Assembly: GCA_964402975.1 (NCBI GenBank)
Contig: CAYOEM010000001.1
Coordinates: 310,001 to 374,000, forward strand
DNA: 64,000 nt
Source of the DNA: CAMDKS01 sp964402975
GTDB lineage: Bacteria; Bdellovibrionota_B; Oligoflexia; Oligoflexales; RGVZ01
Direction: 5' to 3'
The notes under the pieces were generated by a model. It worked only from the letters and a program-made list of their open reading frames with translations. It made no database searches and was not told where the DNA came from. Positions 14,821 through 23,658 of this stretch are shown piece after piece. Each line of letters opens with the position of its first letter. Position 1 is the stretch's first letter. Both the position numbers and the translations under genes were made by a program.

Positions 14821-15726
14821 TTATTCCCAAGGCCCGCCAATTTTCCAGGTCTTAGTGAATGGGGACTTGTGTGCGAATACTTCAACAGGCGGCATTAAAA
14901 ATCGTTCTAAAACTTTCACAGCATTCGACAAAAGTAGATCCGATTCTGCCACCTTGGCCTTATTAAGAAACGCCTTCCATTGCTTTTGCTTTGTAGCGTC
15001 GTTGTAAAATTCCTTGGAAAGGGCCATCGGTGCGAATTGTGGTATCGGTGTTTTCCGGCGATCGAATGTATTCTGAATCGCTAGAGCCAATTGCTTGCCC
15101 TCAAACGAGAAATTCACTGCTAAAAACCACACATCATAAAAATCCTTTAGGCGGCTATTCGCCATGCCGAGATTGCACATTGCTTGAAACTTTTCTGCAA
15201 TAACCGTTTCGCGTGAGTAGCATTTAACCGACGCACTAGATAGTCCAAGGAGATTTGGATAGTCAATCTTATTAGGCGACGGAGTAATGACGTCACCGAA
15301 ACCAATGTCGACTTGAATTGGGATACGAGCTTGATCAATCTTGGCCGTCAACGTGATACGAATACCTGCGTACTCATCACTTTCGCGGATTGACTCACCT
15401 TTGACAGTATCCGCTAAAAAAGTGATGCCGTCCTCCGGCGAAGACATAGCGCAAATATCTCTGAAAATTTGCACCATTGGGCCAATCTCAGCATCACCAG
15501 ACCCCAATAGATCGAGATCCCGAGTTGCTCGATACTTTTCAGCCGACCATAGTGTAAACAACATCGCACCCTTCAACACAAAACGGTCACTATGAGCCGA
15601 CAACGTTAAGCGGTAGACAAGTCGTTGCAAGGCGTATTTTGTAAGGATAAGTTGAAAATCATGGTTATGAGCTTTTGAATAATTGTGAAGCCTCTGACGT
15701 ATCGAAGCGGCAATATTAATTGTCAT
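14821..15726 (-). CDS. abiEii: AbiEii-family nucleotidyltransferase toxin
   Basis: 301 residues from ATG 15726, whose ATGA overlaps the stop of AbiEi, so an earlier in-frame start at 15789 is rejected. The family motifs are present: FVLKGAMLF (51-57) and the metal-binding ATRDLDLLG (Asp70, Asp72), then RIPIQVDIGFGD with a third acidic residue, and the lower motif SRLKDFYDVWFL. AbiEii toxins are GTP-using nucleotidyltransferases that modify tRNA and give bacteriostasis and phage abortive infection (type IV TA). Full length, with an intact antitoxin. Confidence 0.9.
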   Translation of the reverse strand: MTINIAASIRQRLHNYSKAHNHDFQLILTKYALQRLVYRLTLSAHSDRFVLKGAMLFTLWSAEKYRATRDLDLLGSGDAEIGPMVQIFRDICAMSSPEDGITFLADTVKGESIRESDEYAGIRITLTAKIDQARIPIQVDIGFGDVITPSPNKIDYPNLLGLSSASVKCYSRETVIAEKFQAMCNLGMANSRLKDFYDVWFLAVNFSFEGKQLALAIQNTFDRRKTPIPQFAPMALSKEFYNDATKQKQWKAFLNKAKVAESDLLLSNAVKVLERFLMPPVEVFAHKSPFTKTWKIGGPWE

Positions 15727-16319
15727 ATCAGGCTCTCCAGATAGGGACGCATGATATTGGAGACACGGCATATTTTTGCGTAGCGCCAAAGTTCATCCAT
15801 GGATGAAAGTCGCTGCCTCCAGCAATCCCTCAGAGCCTCCAACGCCACATCCAAACCGACTTTATTGCGATACTTAAAGCAGTCAGCCACGGTCTTAGCA
15901 GGGCAATAAATTCTAACTGGAACATTCTCAATTCGCTTTTCTTCAATACCACTTGTGAGTGCTACTCCTGAAAAGCGAACAATCTTGACCGGTGCAGTAG
16001 TTTTTTTTGGAAGGCGAGCTTTCGGATCGATAGCAATCCAGACTTGATGGGCAATCTGAGTTGTGAGCCCATGATATTGAAGCGCAGTGATCAAACACAA
16101 GACGCCTTGGGGTATTGCTTTGGCAGCCTCTGCGAGATCGTGAGATTCCGTTATTTCAGCATCAACCAACGAGTAAAGACCGCGGCCAATGCGCTTGATG
16201 GCGCCCTCCCCCAGGAGGCGACGAAGATACTCCCGGGGTATGCCTTGAGCCTCCAAATCGCGAGGTCGAAGGATGCCCGCCTTCCGGATGATTGATAAAG
16301 CTCTGTTTTTATAAGACAT
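15723..16319 (-). CDS. abiEi: AbiEi-family antitoxin/repressor
   Basis: 198 residues from ATG 16319; a start at 16364 would add 15 residues. The N-terminal winged HTH is ALSIIRKAGILRPRDLEAQG, IPREYLRRLL, IGRGLYSL. A C-terminal antitoxin domain (VPVRIYCPAKTVADCFKYRN, KVGLDVALEAL) follows. AbiEi both represses the operon and counteracts AbiEii without binding it. An inverted repeat (GTCGGT/ACCGAC, 16347-16370 region) lies at the promoter and fits an AbiEi operator. The cassette is intact and bounded by repeat copies 7 and 8. Confidence 0.88.
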   Translation of the reverse strand: MSYKNRALSIIRKAGILRPRDLEAQGIPREYLRRLLGEGAIKRIGRGLYSLVDAEITESHDLAEAAKAIPQGVLCLITALQYHGLTTQIAHQVWIAIDPKARLPKKTTAPVKIVRFSGVALTSGIEEKRIENVPVRIYCPAKTVADCFKYRNKVGLDVALEALRDCWRQRLSSMDELWRYAKICRVSNIMRPYLESLI

Positions 16320-16474
16320 TCTATATATTTCTAAAAGTCGGTTTTTATTAACAACTACCGACATATTGTAACACTAACTTGAAGTCTTGTCATCAATCAG
16401 GATCAGGGGCGCGATTCGCGGAGCCGGCCACTCAGAAGGAGCAAATGGGGCGCACGGTGCGTCGTGATTACTAC

Positions 16475-16514
16475 GACAAATCCGAAGTCCAAGTAGCTGT
16501 GTCGGGGCGGACAT
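16475..16514 (-). repeat. Array repeat copy 8 (diverged)
   Basis: Minus strand: ATGTCCGCCCCGACACA, then a diverged centre, ending GGATTTGTC. CGACA/TGTCG can pair. It lies 5 bp 3' of the HTH stop. The left block is conserved and the centre is not. Confidence 0.65.
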
Positions 16515-16519
16515 GACCG

Positions 16520-16831
16520 TCACGCAGAGCGAGTGATTTCAAGTTCCATGGCTAGACCAAGGGCTGCGGCGATACGCACGAGACGGTCAAGCGTCACACT
16601 GCTGACTGAGCCAGAGATGATTCCTGTAATATTAGTTCTTGCCACACCTGCAAGCTTTGCCACCTTGGCATGCGACAGGTCTTGAGCGGTAATTTCTCGC
16701 CGAATAGCCGCTACGAGCTGAGCTTTAAGTTTTGACTCCGCAGAGCGACGCTTTGACACGCCGATACTTTTTGAAAAGGCCTCCACCGATTCATAAACCA
16801 CCAAAGGCTTTTTCTTCTTAGACGGTTTCAT
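16520..16831 (-). CDS. Orphan XRE antitoxin-like HTH protein
   Basis: 103 residues from ATG 16831, preceded by AGAGGGAGA. An upstream TTG at 16873 lies at the expected transcription start and is rejected. Basic N-terminus, then an HTH (HAKVAKLAGVARTNITGIIS) and VTLDRLVRIAAALGLAMELE, typical of HigA-2/antitoxin-type XRE proteins. Between its promoter (16879-16906) and the ATG there is only a 40-nt leader, so no toxin gene precedes it and none follows before the array repeat. It is a one-gene antitoxin or repressor cassette. Confidence 0.75.
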   Translation of the reverse strand: MKPSKKKKPLVVYESVEAFSKSIGVSKRRSAESKLKAQLVAAIRREITAQDLSHAKVAKLAGVARTNITGIISGSVSSVTLDRLVRIAAALGLAMELEITRSA

Positions 16832-16878
16832 TCTCCCTCTGGCACTGGCGTAGAACAATGAGCCCGGATCCAAACCTC

Positions 16879-16906
16879 AATGTACCATATTTGGTACTCT
16901 CGTCAA
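16879..16906 (-). promoter_or_regulatory. Promoter with operator GTACCA-N4-TGGTAC
   Basis: TTGACG (reverse of 16901-16906), 16-bp spacer, TACATT (reverse of 16879-16884). A perfect palindrome GTACCA-N4-TGGTAC (16882-16897) fills the spacer. Confidence 0.75.
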
Positions 16907-16982
16907 ACGATTTCAGCCTGGATTATAAAATGCCCCAACTGCCCGTCAATCCTGCCGCGCAGACATTTGCGCACCCACCCCA

Positions 16983-17019
16983 ACTCCAACGTCGGCAGTT
17001 CTGGTTTCATGGCGGACAT
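16983..17019 (-). repeat. Array repeat copy 9
   Basis: Minus strand: ATGTCCGCCATGAAACCA, then AACTGCCGACGTTGGAGT. AACT-G-CC pairs with GGAGTT leaving one unpaired G. It lies 11 bp 3' of the next gene's stop. Best-conserved copy. Confidence 0.8.
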
Positions 17020-17029
17020 CAAGACACTG

Positions 17030-17485
17030 TTATGATCTTTTAGATTTTGATTTTTTAGTTAAGGCTTCTTCCACAAGCTCCCACGGAGCGACTGCACGGA
17101 TGGCGCCTGATTGGGAGCTGAAGTTGGGCTTTGCTTTAAGACCAGCGAGACGCGCTTTTCTAACGACAGCAGGAGACACGCCGGATGCATCGACAAGCCA
17201 AAGCAGCATGGCAGGATTCTTGATCCGGTTATAGATCATGGAGGCATGCCGCTTTGTCGAAGCCTGACGACCATAGTAGCCAGGCCCGCCGTAATCACCG
17301 AGCCATCCAAGCCAATGCTCTTTTTGATGGCGATACCATCGTCTGTCGCGGTCCGACAGATCCAGACGAACAAGATCCTTTTCAAACCTATCAGCCACTG
17401 GCGCCTTGATCGCCAGGCGACTAATGTACTTAATCAAATCAGAAGCGGTCTTAATCTTTGCAGACACTTTTGACGACTTAGCCAT
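17030..17485 (-). CDS. Conserved-looking cassette protein, unknown
   Basis: 151 residues, basic and soluble. N-terminal ASDLIKYISRLAIKAPVADR is followed by a Trp-rich centre (RWYRHQKEHWLGWLGDYGGP, YYGRQ) and KNPAMLLWLVDASGVSPAVV. The C-terminus is AVAPWELVEEALTKKSK. I do not recognise the family. The Trp-rich, Gly-rich core with an HTH-like second half (SPAVVRKARLAGL) could bind nucleic acid, but that is speculation. It lies 31 bp after the 61-residue gene upstream, and repeat copy 9 follows directly, so the two probably form one cassette. Confidence 0.65.
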   Translation of the reverse strand: MAKSSKVSAKIKTASDLIKYISRLAIKAPVADRFEKDLVRLDLSDRDRRWYRHQKEHWLGWLGDYGGPGYYGRQASTKRHASMIYNRIKNPAMLLWLVDASGVSPAVVRKARLAGLKAKPNFSSQSGAIRAVAPWELVEEALTKKSKSKRS

Positions 17486-17516
17486 CTAGCGAATCCCCAT
17501 CCAATATAACTTCCTG

Positions 17517-17702
17517 CTAGCGACTGTACTTCAAACCCGACTTCGTCAAAAGAGCCACAAGTTTTGACTCGTCACTCTGCGAAACCTCAAACGTCTCACC
17601 ATATATTTTGACCTTTGTTCCGAGTGTGCGAACAGCATCTTCCATGAGTTTTTTTCGTTTAGATTCTGACTCGCGCTTATCAACAACATACTTAACGTTC
17701 AT
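17517..17702 (-). CDS. Small charged protein, unknown
   Basis: 61 residues: MNVKYVVDKRESESKRKKLM, then VRTLGTKVKIYGETFEVSQS. Charged helix plus a short beta segment. ATG 17702 is preceded by AGGAGGTCTTAA, a strong ribosome site, which supports it being real. First gene of a two-gene cassette with the 151-residue protein. It could be an antitoxin-like partner, but there is no motif to show this. Confidence 0.6.
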   Translation of the reverse strand: MNVKYVVDKRESESKRKKLMEDAVRTLGTKVKIYGETFEVSQSDESKLVALLTKSGLKYSR

Positions 17703-18013
17703 TTAAGACCTCCTAATGAATGTCTGCTGGTATTCGGAAGACTGACTCATCCCATTAGCCCTGTCCGGCAACGAACACAACTAATCCGATACACCGGACA
17801 AACCTACAAAGTCGGAGTGCGGGTTTCACGGCAGACATCACCCACCGTCCTAACTATTGACAGTCCAGGCCATCAAATCACCCTAGTAAGTCTCTGGATT
17901 TAATGACTTCTCCCCGTGGCATAAGCTTTGCTCCGTTTGGTCTCGATCTACTAAGAGCAGTCTACATGGGTGTTTCTTTCATAGGGCTCGGTTGACGTGA
18001 GAAAGGCAAGTTT
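17703..18013. other. Intergenic region with array repeat, no gene
   Basis: This gap lies between divergent genes. It contains repeat copy 10 (17804-17838) and, beside it, the inverted pair TGTCCGG (17762-17768) and CCGGACA (17794-17800). I see no other gene. Confidence 0.6.
17804..17838 (-). repeat. Array repeat copy 10
   Basis: Minus strand: ATGTCTGCCGTGAAACCC, GC, ACTCCGACTTTGTAG, then GGTTTGTCCGG. AAACC/GGTTT can pair. It lies on the array-3' side of the plus-strand gene at 18014, which would be a reversed cassette and the rightmost member. Confidence 0.7.
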
Positions 18014-18943
18014 ATGAACTCCTACCATGACCAATTCGCTAACATCCTCACCTCCACGGTCAATGCGACCAGCCAGTGGGTAGTCGAAGTGACCGCACCT
18101 CTAAATGACGTGGTCGGCTCTACTCCAGTGGACACGTTCATGGATTCTGCTGCTGGCATTGGCCATCGATTAGTACACGGGCATAGTCTTGATCATCTGC
18201 CAGTTATTTTCGAAAAATTTGGCCTTAAGGGAGTAGGAGATTACATGATTCACGGACTAAGAGATCTCATGTCACCCCATGGAATGCCTTTACCGTATGC
18301 AAAAGAACTTGCTGAGACACTGCAACTCTCAACTAAAGATTCTATCAACTGGCTTTGCTTGAATGTTGGAGATCTACTCTCTGGCGGTTTCTCGGTCGGA
18401 CATTCCATTTACCTGACAAAATTAATTCGCGATGCCGCGGAAGCAGGATCCATCGACAATGCCCTTAAAGCATCCATCGCCGTAACAATTATCAGCAAAC
18501 TTGGCTTCGGCGTTGCTAGCACAAACCCCATCACGATCGCATCTGGCCTCTATGATGTGGGAATGATCGGCTACTACGCATATCAGAAGCCTGATTTATT
18601 CACCCCGCCCGACGCTGGCACACAATTTACGCGGGCTATGCAACACGTCCGCAATATCGCAAAATCCACACTTGCCGGTGCAGGTAGCGCGTTTGCAACA
18701 GGAGCAATTCTTCACAGTTTCACAGAGGACGATCGAGATCGTCTAAAAGCACGCCTTCAAAAAATTACTTTTGCCGGTGCCGTAGGAGGCCTCGCCAGCG
18801 GCTGTGTCGCTGTCGCTACAACGGCACCAATCGCCGTCTCAGCCTCTGCGATCGGAGGCTACGTGCTCGGCGAATGGCTCTATGAGACTCAAGTTGAATC
18901 GGACGAATTTACTGTAGTTCCAGAGTTTTTAGCTCAGAGTTGA
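18014..18943 (+). CDS. Glycine-zipper-like membrane protein, unknown
   Basis: 309 residues, start with GAAAGG upstream. The N-terminal half is soluble (APLNDVVGSTPVDTFMDSAA ...). The C-terminal half has at least two Gly/Ala-rich membrane segments (STLAGAGSAFATGAILH; TFAGAVGGLASGCVAVATTA, PIAVSASAIGGYVLG). That composition occurs in pore-forming or membrane-associated effector-like proteins, but I do not recognise a family. It has no signal peptide. It lies between the cassette array and the defence island. Confidence 0.65.
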   Translation: MNSYHDQFANILTSTVNATSQWVVEVTAPLNDVVGSTPVDTFMDSAAGIGHRLVHGHSLDHLPVIFEKFGLKGVGDYMIHGLRDLMSPHGMPLPYAKELAETLQLSTKDSINWLCLNVGDLLSGGFSVGHSIYLTKLIRDAAEAGSIDNALKASIAVTIISKLGFGVASTNPITIASGLYDVGMIGYYAYQKPDLFTPPDAGTQFTRAMQHVRNIAKSTLAGAGSAFATGAILHSFTEDDRDRLKARLQKITFAGAVGGLASGCVAVATTAPIAVSASAIGGYVLGEWLYETQVESDEFTVVPEFLAQS

Positions 18944-19331
18944 AAATCCAACTCCGACGCCTGACTATCAAACTTTCGTCCGGTTTTTCGGACTTTGAAC
19001 GACACTTCGGACGCTAGTGGTTCAACAACAGCGTCGGCCGTGGCCGTTGCACCCTTTTGAAACCTAAACCGATTGCTGTATGACAATCCCCAGGCGCAAG
19101 GCAATTTATGGAATGAGCGCTCTCGCTCCGCGGGCCCTGTGATATTTACTACTGGGTAGCACTTTCTCGAAAAGGTCTGTCTTTTATTGGTAGCCAAGTC
19201 GGACCCTTAACACTCAACTGACGTTTTTTTTTAAAAACTCCGGTGATAGGGCAAAATATACCCATAACCCACTCTCAAGAATATATTTGAAAGTACCGAT
19301 GCCGACACACCAAGTAAATTAAGGAGCTAGC
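18944..19331. other. Non-coding stretch, no convincing gene
   Basis: 388 bp between two plus-strand genes. A hairpin GTCCG-GTTTTT-CGGAC (near 18980-18995) may terminate the preceding gene. An 87-codon minus-strand frame (18934-19197) overlaps the preceding gene's end and looks like chance. The 3' part is AT-rich and probably holds the promoter of the GIY-YIG gene. Confidence 0.5.
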
Positions 19332-20288
19332 ATGCATTTTGGCCGTACACTGAAAATATTTGTAATGGGAGCAGATCCCGATTGTCTGAAGACGGTCGAA
19401 ATTGCGAACTGGACAGGATTAGCATTCATTGGTTCACGAGAACAGTTGCCCCAAATAAAAGGACGAGCCGAACTCGCAAGTCCAGGAATATACTTCTTAT
19501 TAGACGACGATGCTAACGAGGGCGGTTTGGTCGACTTTTACGTCGGAGAGACCGACGATTTCTCAAGTCGAATTTTAAACCACGCACAATCAAAAGACTG
19601 GTGGACTAAATTCGTGGTATTTGTAAGTAAGGATCAAAATCTTACTAAAGCTCACGTAAAATATTTAGAGCGGGAAATTTATTTACTGTCAACTACAGCT
19701 GTCACGACCCTAAAATTGAAAAACAACATCGAACCAGGTGGATCTCGACTGCCAGAATCAGATATCAGCTCAATGCAGGAGTTTTTATCAAACATCCGAT
19801 TTGTTTTAGAGGCTCTGGGTCTAAGCTACTTCCCTCGCATAATTGACGCTCAATCAGAACCGATCCAACGGCCAAACAACGACAGCTCTTTCTTGGATCT
19901 GAATGGTCAAGAGTTTCATATAACTCTTTCAAAAAGCGCTAGCCCCAACTCCGAACAACTAAAATCTTATATGAAAATCCAAGACGGAGTTTACATTTTG
20001 AAGTCTGGTTCATATATCATGAAATCAGCACGAGAGAGCTTTGAAAATCATGACAGCAGCTATTATAGTCTGTGGAAGCAAATCACAGAATCCGACGCCG
20101 TAAAGCCGTCCGAGCATGACTCTGTCCTAGTATCCACTCGAGATCTTGAATTCCGATCTCCTTCTGCCGCAGCCGCCGTTGTAAGAGGGCGCACTACAAA
20201 TGGACGCACCAATTGGCGACGTGTAAGTGACGGAAAATCCTTGTCTGAATGTCAAACAGGAAGAGACGAGTCCAAGGGCGCAGCGTAA
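19332..20288 (+). CDS. GIY-YIG nuclease with C-terminal DUF4357
   Basis: 318 residues, ribosome site AAGGAG. The GIY-YIG catalytic module spans ~50-115: GIY at 52-54, YVG at 70-72, Arg80 in FSSRILNHA and the metal-binding Glu113 in YLEREI, so it is predicted active. C-terminal ~210-305 is DUF4357 (DGVYILKSGSYIMKSARESF ... SPSAAAAVVRGRTTNGRTNW). This pairing is common in proteins near restriction and defence genes and probably cuts DNA. It precedes the helicase-methyltransferase-helicase operon by 234 bp on the same strand and is plausibly part of that system. Confidence 0.88.
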   Translation: MHFGRTLKIFVMGADPDCLKTVEIANWTGLAFIGSREQLPQIKGRAELASPGIYFLLDDDANEGGLVDFYVGETDDFSSRILNHAQSKDWWTKFVVFVSKDQNLTKAHVKYLEREIYLLSTTAVTTLKLKNNIEPGGSRLPESDISSMQEFLSNIRFVLEALGLSYFPRIIDAQSEPIQRPNNDSSFLDLNGQEFHITLSKSASPNSEQLKSYMKIQDGVYILKSGSYIMKSARESFENHDSSYYSLWKQITESDAVKPSEHDSVLVSTRDLEFRSPSAAAAVVRGRTTNGRTNWRRVSDGKSLSECQTGRDESKGAA

Positions 20289-20522
20289 TTTTAAGTCCGG
20301 ATCTACAAAGAAATGCTAGTTTAACCCGTCAATGACCAGTATGAATTTTTTCAGAGCCTACCGAAAGTCCGTTATGGCTAAATTATTAGCAGTCACGGCT
20401 GCTTCTTTCACGCCCGTAATCGACACAAACTAAGCCATGGCGTACCGCCAAATACGCATTTTGTTTTAAATTGGATTAGAATAGAGGGACGAACACTCAC
20501 AGTTACCTGAAAGGCTTTAATT

Positions 20523-23500
20523 TTGAAACCAACCAAGCCACTTTCACCAGAATTGAAAAAGCTCCTGGCTTACGAGCTTACTCAGTTGCACCCTCAAGAC
20601 AGTATCGAAGCCGCGTCCCGCATGGTCGGAGAGGCGCGTATTGACCCAAACCCACATCAGATCGAGGCAGCAATATATGGCTACAAAGCGCTAAAACGTG
20701 GCGGGGCGATACTCGCGGACGAAGTAGGCCTCGGTAAAACCATCGAAGCCGGACTGATTCTTAACCAATTTTGGGCGGAAGGACGCAGACACATATTAGT
20801 CGTCGCTCCTGTAGCCTTACGCGCGCAATGGCAGAAGGAGCTCGAGTCTCTTTTTTACTTGCCATCGACAGTCGTCTCAACTGACGAATGGCACCGTCTA
20901 TCCAAAGACAAAACTAATCCAATCTTGCGCGGCGAAGCTGGTATCTTCATCGTCAGCGATCATCTCGTCTTCGCAAATCAAAAGACATTTTCGTCCACCC
21001 ACTGGGACCTCGTAGTTATCGACGAAGCCCACAGATTGCGGAACGTTTACCGCAAAGGAAAAAATGAGTCGCAGCAAGCCAAGCGCATCAGAGACGCATT
21101 TTCTTCAGTTCCAAAGCTTCTGCTAACAGCAACCCCGTTTCAAAACTCCTTAGACGAGCTATACGGGCTGATAAGCTTAATTGATCAAAACTATTTTGGC
21201 TCATTTGAAAGTTTTCAAAGGCTCTACTCAAAACCTTCTAAAAAAGGCGTTTTCGACGTCAATGCACTACGGGAACGAATGACGCCGATTTTCCGCCGAA
21301 CCCTTCGCCGAGACGTCTCCCACTATCTTGTCTATACGCAGCGAAAGCCGGTAACGGTTCATCATGACTACGATGTGTCCTCTGAGGAAGACCAACTAAG
21401 CAAAGACATGTCTACCCTGCTCACCTCAGATTACCTACTACTCAACAATAAGACTTCAAGGGGATTCTTTGACCTGATCTACCTGAAACTCTTGGGATCC
21501 TCACCATATGCGTTAAATCCCGCGTTGCTTAAAATGATCGCGCGCTTCCTCCAAGGCCTCGTCAAGCGTGGCGCCGAAAAAAAGATAGTGGAAGGATGGA
21601 TCCAAAAAGTTCGCGACATATTTAGTACGCAACCAAACTGGGAAAACCACTATACGGAGCTTGCTGGCCACACCTGCAAATCCACGTCTATCACTTATGA
21701 AAATATCATCAATTACGTCAAAAAATCGGAGGCCCCCTCGAATCAGGCTGGGGTCGACGAGGAATTCAGCGAATCTGCAGAAGAATGGGGCGAATCGGCA
21801 TCGGATGATGAATCGCGTAACACTGATTTGTCAGCGCTAAGTAACCCGGCACTTATTGAAGAACAGCTTAAGATCATCACGCGTAACTATTTTAGAACCG
21901 CGAAACCTCATCAAACAGGACGCGCCAAGGTCTTCCTAGAAACGTTGAAAAAACACGTCTCCCAGGCCGACGACAAAAAATACGCCAAGAAAGCGGTTGT
22001 TTTCACCGAATATGTGCGCACCATGAACTACGTGGCGGATTTGGTTCGACAGCAGGGCTTTGATGACTTCGAAGTCGTCACGTACCACGGCGGATTATCT
22101 AATAAAAAGGGACAAGACGGCCTGTCAGAAAGGGATAGAGCACTTGAAAGATTCCGTAATAGCGAGAAGGCAATCCTTATTGCAACCGAAGCTGGAGCTG
22201 AAGGATTGAATCTACAGTTCTGTAACCTCCTGATTAATTACGACTTGCCTTGGAACCCCCAACGAATTGAGCAGCGTATTGGCCGATGTCACCGTTACGG
22301 GCAAAAAAATGACGTGGTCGTCATTAACTTTGTCTGCGAACAAAATCAGGCCGAAAAACATATTTTCAGAATCCTATCTGAAAAATTCAAACTTTTTGAC
22401 GGTGTATTTGGAGCGTCAAATAGCATTCTTGGAGCAATACAGTCTGGAGCCGACCTCGAAAAACTTTTCGGAGATATTTACCTGGGCATTCGATCTGCGG
22501 ATCAGGCCGAGCGCGACCTAGAGACGTTTCTTGAGACCAGCGAACAAACACGTAAATCTGGCGTCCAAGAAGTGGCAAAAAAACTTCTTGAGGAATTTGA
22601 TCCGGACGTTACAAAAATTCTTAAAGTCGAGTGGGAAAAGCTAAAGGACGAAGTAAACATCAACCTCACTCTTTATGAACGAAAGCTTGCGGACCTCGTC
22701 CTAGCCGAGATACCAGGGCATTTTGAAAGTAAGCGGTACCTATTTGAAGCTAGCGACAGTCAATACCCCATTTTACGCTCTAAAAAGCACACATTCCAGC
22801 GCATCTACGCAAACGACGACGTACCACTCATAACTTCAAGGCACCCCGAGATCTCTATGGTCATCCAAGACCTACAGAAACTCGACTTGAGCAAATCTAG
22901 TTCATATAAAGTTACCGTTACCGATGAAATAACCAAGGCAATCGGTCCACTCAAAGGTGCGGGTTATTGGCTATTTGGCATGTACTGGAAGGTAAGTGGC
23001 GCTAGCCCATTTGAGCATATCGCCTGTTATCTATTGGAACCCAATGGCAATATTATCGACTCTCCGGTGGTAAGACGCATCGCAGAGCTACTTCATCAAA
23101 ACGCTGTGGGAACACAGCTCCACGCTGCTGAAGCCGAAACATTGATTCAAGATAAGACAAAAGAAATTGAGCAAGAACTAGCAGCCAAACGCGAAGACTT
23201 TGGACAACAGGTGTATATCGATCGTATCACTATCAAACAAAAGGCAATCCGAGAACAGGAGGCGGCGGCGGATCAACTCCGTCAAGAGCGTCGTCAAATC
23301 GCCTCTGAATTTGATCTAGCGATTCTAAAGGCGCCGATGAAAGAGAAGACTAAAATCATGAAAGACCGCGATTCTCGACTCAAAGAAATCGACGCTGAGA
23401 TCAAAATATACACCGAGACAGTCGCCTCACTAGAGGACCAGGAAAAGCAACTCCATAAAGAATTAACGTCTGAGCATGAAAAGGGAACAATTGCTCGCAA

Positions 23501-23534
23501 AATGCTCTTCAAGACTCATTTGGAATTTACATAA
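20523..23534 (+). CDS. SNF2-family helicase/translocase (DrmD-like)
   Basis: 1003 residues from TTG 20523 with GAAAGG upstream. SNF2/RapA-like ATPase: Walker A DEVGLGKT (GKT at 71-73), DEAH at 167-170 (VIDEAHRLRN), LLTATPFQNS and the C-lobe QRIGRCHRYGQ. The last ~120 residues are a strongly charged coiled coil. Length and layout resemble the DrmD helicase of class 1 DISARM. Likely role: ATP-driven translocation on DNA to detect or process foreign DNA. First of three tightly spaced genes with the methyltransferase and PLD-helicase. The start codon is weak, perhaps limiting expression. Confidence 0.85.
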   Translation: MKPTKPLSPELKKLLAYELTQLHPQDSIEAASRMVGEARIDPNPHQIEAAIYGYKALKRGGAILADEVGLGKTIEAGLILNQFWAEGRRHILVVAPVALRAQWQKELESLFYLPSTVVSTDEWHRLSKDKTNPILRGEAGIFIVSDHLVFANQKTFSSTHWDLVVIDEAHRLRNVYRKGKNESQQAKRIRDAFSSVPKLLLTATPFQNSLDELYGLISLIDQNYFGSFESFQRLYSKPSKKGVFDVNALRERMTPIFRRTLRRDVSHYLVYTQRKPVTVHHDYDVSSEEDQLSKDMSTLLTSDYLLLNNKTSRGFFDLIYLKLLGSSPYALNPALLKMIARFLQGLVKRGAEKKIVEGWIQKVRDIFSTQPNWENHYTELAGHTCKSTSITYENIINYVKKSEAPSNQAGVDEEFSESAEEWGESASDDESRNTDLSALSNPALIEEQLKIITRNYFRTAKPHQTGRAKVFLETLKKHVSQADDKKYAKKAVVFTEYVRTMNYVADLVRQQGFDDFEVVTYHGGLSNKKGQDGLSERDRALERFRNSEKAILIATEAGAEGLNLQFCNLLINYDLPWNPQRIEQRIGRCHRYGQKNDVVVINFVCEQNQAEKHIFRILSEKFKLFDGVFGASNSILGAIQSGADLEKLFGDIYLGIRSADQAERDLETFLETSEQTRKSGVQEVAKKLLEEFDPDVTKILKVEWEKLKDEVNINLTLYERKLADLVLAEIPGHFESKRYLFEASDSQYPILRSKKHTFQRIYANDDVPLITSRHPEISMVIQDLQKLDLSKSSSYKVTVTDEITKAIGPLKGAGYWLFGMYWKVSGASPFEHIACYLLEPNGNIIDSPVVRRIAELLHQNAVGTQLHAAEAETLIQDKTKEIEQELAAKREDFGQQVYIDRITIKQKAIREQEAAADQLRQERRQIASEFDLAILKAPMKEKTKIMKDRDSRLKEIDAEIKIYTETVASLEDQEKQLHKELTSEHEKGTIARKMLFKTHLEFT

Positions 23535-23658
23535 ATCTGGCAAATTACCTCTCGATCACTAGTTAGGAAATTAATTCCTACCTCAAGCCACCTAAGGGTT
23601 TGAGCACTCCGTCCCGATCCCCTCACACGTCTTGATATGGCTTATGAGGGGAAAAACA

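Noticed and set aside
7475..17838. Calling the array a canonical integron
   Set aside because: No intI gene, no attI, and no bracketing GTTRRRY/RYYYAAC pair in most repeats. Only the position and orientation of the repeats fit, so I report it as integron-like.
18934..19197. 87-codon minus-strand frame
   Set aside because: Overlaps the end of the preceding gene, has no ribosome site and no recognisable sequence.
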